Origin: Sapria himalayana
Lineage: Eukaryota; Streptophyta; Magnoliopsida; Malpighiales; Rafflesiaceae
DNA: 64,000 nucleotides
NCBI GenBank assembly: GCA_029783825.1
Contig: JAREIK010001468.1
Coordinates: 2,637,761-2,701,760 of the forward strand
Direction of reading: 5' to 3'
The notes under the pieces are model-generated. The model made no database searches. It worked only from the letters and a program-made list of their open reading frames with translations, and had not been told where the DNA came from. Positions 56,901 through 64,000 of this stretch are shown piece after piece (position 1 is the stretch's first letter; the number at the start of each line of letters is the position of its first letter). The translations under genes and the position numbers were made by a program.

Positions 56901-57604
56901 TCACTTCTATAACTAAACTTGATTTCTATTCTTACAAGACTACTGATTATGACCCATTTGTTTGCACAACCCATGTTTTATTATGGGTCTCCTCTTCCTA
57001 ACATCCATTTCATTATGTAATCGGGTTGATTTAAGATGGAAACTAGTTTTCCATTTTATTGAATCAAGAGCTACAATCATAGGATCATCGTAAAGCGACC
57101 ACTCGTGTTATTGAATATGAGATAAAACAAGCATATCCAAGTATCATAGTATGATTGTGCAATGTAGTAGTCTTGAACAAATAACTAAAAATCAATGCAT
57201 CGATGATGATATGTTGCTATGATATGGCTACATAGAAATCCATATATCAATGTCTTACTACATGTGTATTTCTTGTTATTAAAGTTGAGGTGATGAATTC
57301 GGCCACTCCTTGACTTTACATGAAATCTACCCTATATGTGATCATAAAGAATAATTTCCATTGATTCTGAATTAACCACATGACCCTATATATGAGCATC
57401 AACATATGGAGTGAACTACTCATCGGTAGCCAATCTATCAGTAGTTTATTCCCTTATGCAACAAAGTAACTGTTAAGGCAAGAAAATATCAACTGATTAA
57501 TGTTGTGAGTGGTAATCCATGAGCTCCTTTAAGAACATTGTTAAATACCTCCAACATGTTGATTGTCAATATACATATCTTAGACCTCCATCATGTGAAA
57601 GTTC

Positions 57605-57916
57605 TCATAACTGAAGAGGGATCATCTTTAACCATTGTTGTGCTTCAAAATTAATTCTTTCAATTCTAGCTATATGCTTATTCATCTTCCGTGGTGTTAT
57701 TGCGATGGTTGCTTTGGATACCAAATTTTTCAAGAGTTTAACTTTAAAGTGGGTCATAAAATTACTTGCTAGATGATGCATACAAATCCTATGATAGACA
57801 CATGTTGCATCCCAACCAAGATGAGGATCGCTCATAACTACCATAATACTTGAATGTCTATCAGATATAACACAAATCCCCATCCATTGAGTTACTCTAT
57901 TTTTGATACATGCCAA
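57605..57916 (-). pseudogene. MULE transposase core fragment
   Basis: The longest open piece, 103 codons. ISDRHSSIM carries the conserved Asp of the 'SDR-KG' motif. YHRICMHHLASNF carries the C-H pair ('YHRYC-RH---NF' in MULEs). The end, RINFEAQQWLKMIP, matches the 'INEEAW-WL--IP' region. This identifies the family well. Confidence 0.85.
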
Positions 57917-58879
57917 GAACTATCTCTAACTATCAATATTCTTTCCTTCTGCAGCAAATGCTAATAAAAACAACTGATTATTTCTGTCACAGCCCATAGT
58001 AATCAACAATGTCACTTTTACTTCCCATATAAATATGTACCATCAATACTCAGAGATTGACGACAACTTGTGAACCATTCAATAGACGTCTTGAATGATC
58101 TGAACATGTGTCGGATTGTCTCAATGTTTGGCACACTATTGTTGATGATTTTCCAAATGACAACATCTAGAATTTGCTTGTTCTATGGGAAATAGCAGAT
58201 GTGGGAGCTCTATATATGACTAAGAAAAAACATTAAATAATGTCTAAATTTCTTTATGCTTTCTATCCAATGCTTTTTTATATAAAATTTCATATCCATA
58301 TTTCTCCATCACATTTGCTTGAATAACAACAATAGATAATGTGAATTGTACCTTAATTATTGTCTATATATGAGCAGCAATCAACTTTGAGTCCAATTGA
58401 TGATGATCTTGGTTCAAATAAGAATTTATATAATATATGAGCCTTTATATTTTTTTGATCACAAATAAGATAGTATCTTTCACAATCATTGTATGCTACT
58501 TCCATTGACATTCTCAGGCCTTCTTGCATCTTAAAATGAGCAATTTTTTTGAGGAAACAACTACAACAAACTCTTGATGTGCTCTAATTGAGTAAATCTT
58601 TACAGCCTCTTGTAAATCAAATTTAGAATTTAAAACTTGCCCAACTACAAATTCTCCACTCAAATAATTGGTAGTCTTTTGCCCCCATGGAGTCTAACCA
58701 CTTGAAATAAAGATATCTATGTTGTTAACATGTTCAAAACAATGTGTTGGTGGTAGGTGAAAATGAATAGGGGCTGACTCACCTAGTCCCTCATCACCTA
58801 TAATATTCGATATATCACAAGATAAAGCATGTGTAGAGACAATTATTTCTTGCTCATTCTCAAAAACCTAATTTGTAGT

Positions 58880-59128
58880 CTAGAATGATGATATATGTTC
58901 ATCAGCTTGTACATGTAATTCTTCATCATATTCATCATTAATATATTCATTAGGTTCATCATTACCTTCTTCATAAGTACAAGCAACATCATCTCCATTT
59001 ACTTCAGTATCTAGTACTAGGCTACTACTTGGCCCACAACCATAATCAATTTTTACAACATTCTCATTTTCTGTAACATCCATATATTGTTTTCCTTGTC
59101 GGTTTATTTGAATGACCTCAACAAACAA
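58880..59128 (-). pseudogene. MULE transposase N-terminal acidic fragment
   Basis: An 82-codon acidic piece, starting FVEVIQINRQ and running through NDEPNEYINDEYDEELH. It follows the MuDR-type N-terminal domain in MULE proteins. The start ATG is internal to the original frame. Confidence 0.65.
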
Positions 59129-60039
59129 TTCAATTTCCTAAATGATAATTGTGTTAAATAATGTTCAATATTTAGTGCATAGTATTGTTATTCCATATTG
59201 GAAAAGATTTCCACTTTTTATATGATACTTATACTTGAGGACTAATTTGAACTTATGTTTATCAATAGTTATACATAAAAATATGATATCACCCAATTGT
59301 TCAAAAATGTAGTCAACCAATATATCCATGGCACAATCAAAGATTTGTTCCCAACATATTTCCCATCTTTTTTAGTCCTCATTATATCTCTATTGTAATA
59401 ACATATTATAGAAATAAAGGATACAAACATAATTAATTTATTAAAGATGAAGTAAAAAAATAAAATAATATGAGATGATTATCAGTAGTACCTTGTTTTG
59501 AAATTAAATTGTCCCAATCGTGCCCATTTTCCTAGACCCTTGATTTAATGAAAAATCGAGAAGTCTCCTTTGTACGGGGAGCTCTACCCAAAATACAACT
59601 TATACTAAAAACACAGCTAATATGGCTCAATATCATACAATAATCTCAATGGGTCCAAAATTGAGTCAAAGTGGCCTAAACGGGCTCATTCTCCTATAAT
59701 CATCAACAACAATTCTTGGTTTATGAGTTTCCGCAAACTAGGGCCAAAATTTCCAGATAGGTCGAACAAACCTTTTTTGGTGATTGACTATACAAGCTCT
59801 AACTCAAACCCTAAATTACGCAAGTCCCTTTTTTAGTTATGGTTAGACAAATCATAGATAAGGCGGTTGGAACAAACCTTAGAAGGAAATCAATCACTAG
59901 ATCTGAGTTGTCGATCGATGTTCCCTAGTCGTCGTTGAGGAGGAACGTCCGGAGGAGGGAGCCGAGCAAAATGAGGAGAGGAATAAGAAATGGGGGAAAG
60001 AGGAAAGAAAGTAGACGAATTATATATTTGTCAATGGCC

Positions 60040-60310
60040 GTCATTGTGGATGACGGCCTCTGGCAGTTCAATTAGTTAAATGACCATCATCCACAATGCT
60101 AACATTTGACAAAATTTTAAATTCAATAGTTGGCATTGTGGATGATGGCTATTGAACTTAAAAATTTGCCATAATGGACGATGGCAAATTTTAAATTAGT
60201 TCAATAGCCGGCATTGTGGATGATGGTTTTTAAATTTAATTAGTTCAATGGTTGTAATCCACAACGTCAGCATTGGCAGCCGTCCACAACGATGGCCAAT
60301 GCTACCTTGC
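60040..60310. repeat. short hairpin repeats around CATTGTGGATGATGG
   Basis: Forward or inverted copies of CATTGTGGATGATGG occur at about 60043, 60070, 60133, 60166, 60209 and 60270. At least two are self-complementary: GGCCGTCAT-TGTGG-ATGACGGCC (about 60036-60058) and TTTGCCAT...ATGGCAAA (about 60163-60186). The block lies upstream of the MULE coding relic. Confidence 0.8.
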
Positions 60311-61040
60311 CTTCGACGTGACCTAACGCACAACTTTGGTCATTTTTTAGAACCTGAACTAATTTTTATATTTTTTTTTTCCAAAAACACTATTCATGTC
60401 CAAAAACTCAAGTTTCTATGACTAAATATTATTTCATAGAATATACAAACTACATAAATAGTCATCAGAATAGATTAGACTATGTTAAGACATTGGTTAA
60501 TACAAACCACTTTCTAATGTAAATCTAGTATTTTTTTAATAAAAATGGGGGGATCAATACTACACAAAGAGCATATGCCAAGAAAGCAACAACCAAAATA
60601 GAGGAAACTTATAGGCACAAACTACAACTGATCACAGGATGACATGCCCCTTGTAGGAGCCTAGTATAATCATCAAAACAAGATAGATTAACAGGCAAAA
60701 ACTCTCAAAATATGTGTGGTGGGGGGTTCCGGCTTTGATAAAATACACATTGATAAATTGGACGAAATAACGATCTTGCATTGATAAATTTTACTAAAAC
60801 AACTAAATAGGCATTGTGATCATGAATTGAATTTAAATACAACAATTAATATCATAAAATAACAATCTTGAAAAAAATAAAAGATATTTTGATAACTTAA
60901 TCACAAACACTTTATTATTTTTTGAGGCGGAAATATGAGCAAACGAAACAAAAAGATTAATTCCAATTGTCATAATAAAACCAAAAGAAATAAAATATTA
61001 TTTTGAATAAATTTCACTTTGTACAACTAGTTACTTTTAT
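60311..61040. other. AT-rich DNA, no gene
   Basis: No recognised feature other than a short G-run near 60720-60728. Confidence 0.4.
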
Positions 61041-61043
61041 AGA

Positions 61044-61306
61044 AAACACATGTACTTGGGCAAAATTAATATTAGTTGGAACACCATGTGATCTTTGGTT
61101 ATATTTTGTTCCCATTTTTTATTTATTTTCAAAATTTTTAATAAAAAGTAGTACCATAATATAAAATATTTTTATTTTATTTCCATTTTATCATCAAATC
61201 CAAAAATAGCCATATTTATTTAAATTACACATCCATAGTGTTTTTGAAAAATAATGTGAACATTGTTGGCAAAACATTATTCAAGTAATAGATATATATC
61301 TTATAT

Positions 61307-61345
<39 letters not shown>
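61044..61345. repeat. dispersed repeat, copy B, with TG tail
   Basis: Diverged counterpart of 47127-47525: ACATGTACTTGGGCAAAATT, TAGTTGGAACACCATGTGAT, AAATCCAAAAATAGCC, AACATTGTTGGCAAAACATT, then TG repeats from 61311. Confidence 0.7.
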
Positions 61346-61346
<1 letters not shown>

Positions 61347-62297
61347 CCTATGTGTGTGTTATTTTAAAAATAATAGATATATATATATAGTTCACAATAT
61401 ATATATATATATTGTTAGGTCTGCATGAGTTGGATAGACACATTTATTTTTATTTTTATTTTTTTAAGTGTAAAGAACGATATACCAATAACATGTTATT
61501 TTCACAACAATCAGGAAATAAAATTTCACAAGCTAATAATACTCATAGGATGCATTATCTTATATTTTTGAGTAAAGTTTATGTATGTTTGCAACAATAA
61601 CATGATACCTCAAGGTCACTGATGATGGCTTAGACTCCTTCCATATCTCCCTGTTCCAGAAAATGCATGAAAGATGATAATGCTATTGTGTCTAGTGTCA
61701 TCAGAACTTTAGTTTTTAAATAAATAAAAATCAAAATGTTTCATAAAAAGAAACAACACATATTTATTATGAATCGATTCATTTTATTATTTATTATTTT
61801 AAAAAGATTTATAATTAAAGATTTTAATTATATATATATAAACAAAATTAATTTAAAATGAATCTATTAATATGATTTATTAATAAAATCAAATAATTCA
61901 ATTCTAATCAAATTAATTATTTTGATTATATGCATTACATATTTTTAATAAATAAAATCTTGAGTGTTACACTCAAGTGTACTAGCACTAGAAGTTAGAA
62001 CTTTATCATTCACAATAATGAATATAGACCTACTAAAATCAATGCACTATAATCTTACCAATAGTTATCCAACTCTATCTAGGTTGTGATAATAATAAAT
62101 ATATTATACATGAACTACTGATTCGATCTTCTATGCATAAACCAAACTCTACACACTAAATTATCCATAGTGTAAAAGGGACATATGCTTTTTTCACAAA
62201 TTCAACTCATTATAAAATCTTTTTTTTAATAAGAAAAATATGTAAATTAAAAAAAATGGAAAAATAATAAAAAATAGCTTTTAGTATAAATTAGTTC
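61346..62297. other. AT-rich DNA, possible Copia 3' LTR at right
   Basis: 61380-61415 are TA repeats. The stretch left of 62297 should hold the 3' LTR of the Copia relic that follows, because the polypurine-like phrase CCACTTGG (minus: CCAAGTGG) is at 62309-62316. LTR limits were not found. Confidence 0.4.
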
Positions 62298-64000
62298 CAA
62301 TAATCTTCCACTTGGATGCAAAACAATGATGCTATATGTTAGACTCCTATTCCTTCTACATGTCCTGTCAAAATATTTAGCTAGAATGCCCTTCATAAAA
62401 GAGTTCACCAAGATGTCAATGGAGACTAATTTCATTCTAATCATATCTCATCTTTTCATAATATCTCTATTAGATGATTTTTATCATTTATGCCTGATAT
62501 GTTATTACTTCTTGTAGGATTTAGGTTCTTTCAAATTTATAACTACTCCACTATTATCATAATAAAGTATAATAAGTACTTTTCACATAGAGAATGACCC
62601 TTAGATCTGTCATGAAGTTCCTAAGTCATATAGCCTCTTTGGCTGCCTCTGAAGCTACCACATACTCAGCTTTTCAAAATGGAATAAATCATAAAGATTA
62701 CTTTATACTTGATAGTTGGAAATTTTAGTTTGTATACACTATAGGTATAGGATTATCTACTTGGTACACTAACATGCAATCTCTAGTCCCTTTCAAGTAT
62801 TAGATTATATATTTTACTACTACCAATATTCTTGTCCTATGTTAGTTTAATATCTGCTATCATGCCTACAACAAAATAGATATTAGGTCTAGTTCAAATT
62901 ATTACATACATTAGGCTTCCTACTACTTATGAATAAGGAAATATCATCATTTTCTCTATCTCATCTCATTAGGTATTTTGGGGCATAATTTTTTTTAAAG
63001 AAGTTCTATGTCTGAAAGGAAGAAAACCTTCTTAGAATTTTACATGCTTAAAATGAGTAAATATCTGATCGATACGAATAACTTGAGATAAGCCCAATAT
63101 TCTTTGCTTGCGATATCATAAAATCTTAATCACAAGAACACGAGTAGTTTTTCCTAATTCTATCATATCAAAATTAATTGGATAATTAGACCTTAACTAA
63201 TGTCAGCAAACCCACATCCTAACAAATGAGTAATATATCATCAACCTACAATATCAAAAATACCATGATGGTGTCACTTCTCTCTATATACATAGTACTT
63301 ATCTTAACATTGATTAAAATCATAAGACTTGATAGCTTGATCAAAAAGATCAAGACTCTTATTTTAGGTCATAAATGGATTTCTTTAACTTACACAGTGT
63401 GTGTGCTCTTTGCACTTTTCTATGAAACTATATTGCTATATCATGTAGATATATTCTTCAAGAAGCTCATTAAAAAAATGCATTCTTTAAGTCTATTTGC
63501 CAATTTTATAGTCATAATTAGTTGCAACGACCAAGAGAATCTGAATTGACTTTAGTATTACTACCGGAAAAACAATCTCCTCATAATTGATTCCACAAGA
63601 AGCTAGATACTGATATAATTTAACTATAAGAGAAAATAACTCTAAGAGATAAACCATATTTATTACTCATTTAATAGAAGACATTTTAACTAGCTGTTAG
63701 ACTAAAAATTATATGTAGAGATATAAAGTGCAACTTGCATATTAATCATAAGTTCATAAGGTTCGATATCAACACTATCATTATTATGATAAGTTTTATG
63801 ATAGAATTTTCTGATGAGCTAGAGACTAATCATAAAAGCTATGATAAAGTAATAAACGATAAGAATGCAGAACATTGACAAATGTCTATGGAATCAGAGA
63901 TGCAGTCAATGCAATCCAATCATGTTTGAGATCTTATGGAGCCACCCAAAGGGAAAAAACTCATTAAGTATTGATGGTTCTAAAAGAAAAAGAGCAGAAT
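62298..64000 (-). mobile_element. Copia relic, 3' half, cut by window edge
   Basis: On minus, the RT active site (VDDILLI) is at about 63226-63245. A YASVVGSLMYV-like stretch lies at about 62880-62950 and the RNase H end AEYVVASEAAKEAI at about 62625-62670, in Copia order. Frames are broken by many stops. The RT start and integrase would lie right of the window. The minor plus frame 63226-63549 is the antisense of this relic. Confidence 0.75.

Larger units (their letters stand above)
56900..59480 (-). pseudogene. Mutator-like (MULE) transposase relic
   Basis: On minus, four blocks lie in family order. The N-terminus (about 59480-58880) has KHKFKLVLKYKYHIKSGN and ELFVEVIQIN of the plant MuDR N-terminal domain, then an acidic stretch. 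The transposase core (57916-57605) has ISDRHSSIMVVM, YHRICMHHLASNFMTHFK. A GAHGLPLTTLIS-like block (about 57490-57540) follows, and the zinc knuckle HGLCKQMGHNQ-SC (about 56940-57000) is C-terminal. Stops and shifts occur throughout, so it is inactive. Terminal inverted repeats were not located. Confidence 0.8.

Overview
The window is plant nuclear DNA, probably monocot. It has two recognisable host genes with plant-type introns, a very AT-rich background, and a dense load of decayed plant transposons (hAT, Copia, Mutator-like, probable tRNA-derived SINEs). No bacterial operon, CRISPR array, rRNA or tRNA gene was seen. Most open frames outside the two genes are transposon fragments or low-complexity artefacts.

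Host genes. A plant-specific DYRK-type protein kinase (DYRKP family) runs on + from 10378 to 13007 in six exons; its N-terminal exons are not in the window. Facing it on - is a complete BTF3 / nascent-polypeptide-associated complex beta gene. Its last four coding exons lie at 13371-14004 and its first coding exon at 30058-30125, preceded by a 660-bp intron and a 5'UTR exon near 30.8-31.0 kb. The splice phase matches across a coding intron of about 16 kb (14005-30057).

That intron holds an eight-copy 124-bp minisatellite (14.07-15.19 kb), a hAT relic (16.04-17.4 kb), a hAT-derived element (17422-18376) carrying about 500 bp of unusual sequence, and a hAT transposon (20915-28554). The last was split by a Copia retrotransposon (21914-26719) with LTRs of only 93-100 bp and a perfect GTACT target duplication. 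The Copia leader carries a fragment resembling a host SKI2-type RNA helicase.

Transposon landscape. One hAT family dominates. Its members share ends near TAGAGGTGTCAAA, very GC-rich terminal blocks and 8-bp target duplications. Larger relics (1-972, 5212-8902, 16.0-17.4 kb, 20915-28554, 52.95-56.17 kb) keep pieces of a BED/RNase-H-like/hATC transposase. Short non-autonomous members lie at 3556-4145, 5848-6180, 9806-10141 and 17422-18376. Copia relics on - occupy 36.2-40.1 kb, 40.18-45.35 kb (with LTRs) and 62.3 kb to the window end; a + strand gag relic lies at 34.4-35.0 kb. A Mutator-like transposase relic on - spans about 56.9-59.5 kb, with short hairpin repeats upstream at 60.0-60.3 kb.

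Tandem repeats are plentiful: 9-bp satellites (31.39-32.69 kb), three ~180-bp units interrupted by a hAT MITE (9.39-10.25 kb), 166-bp units with embedded TG tracts (49.85-50.35 kb) and many TG/TA/GA microsatellites from 45 to 50 kb. Apart from the two genes I find no coding sequence I would call a functional host gene.
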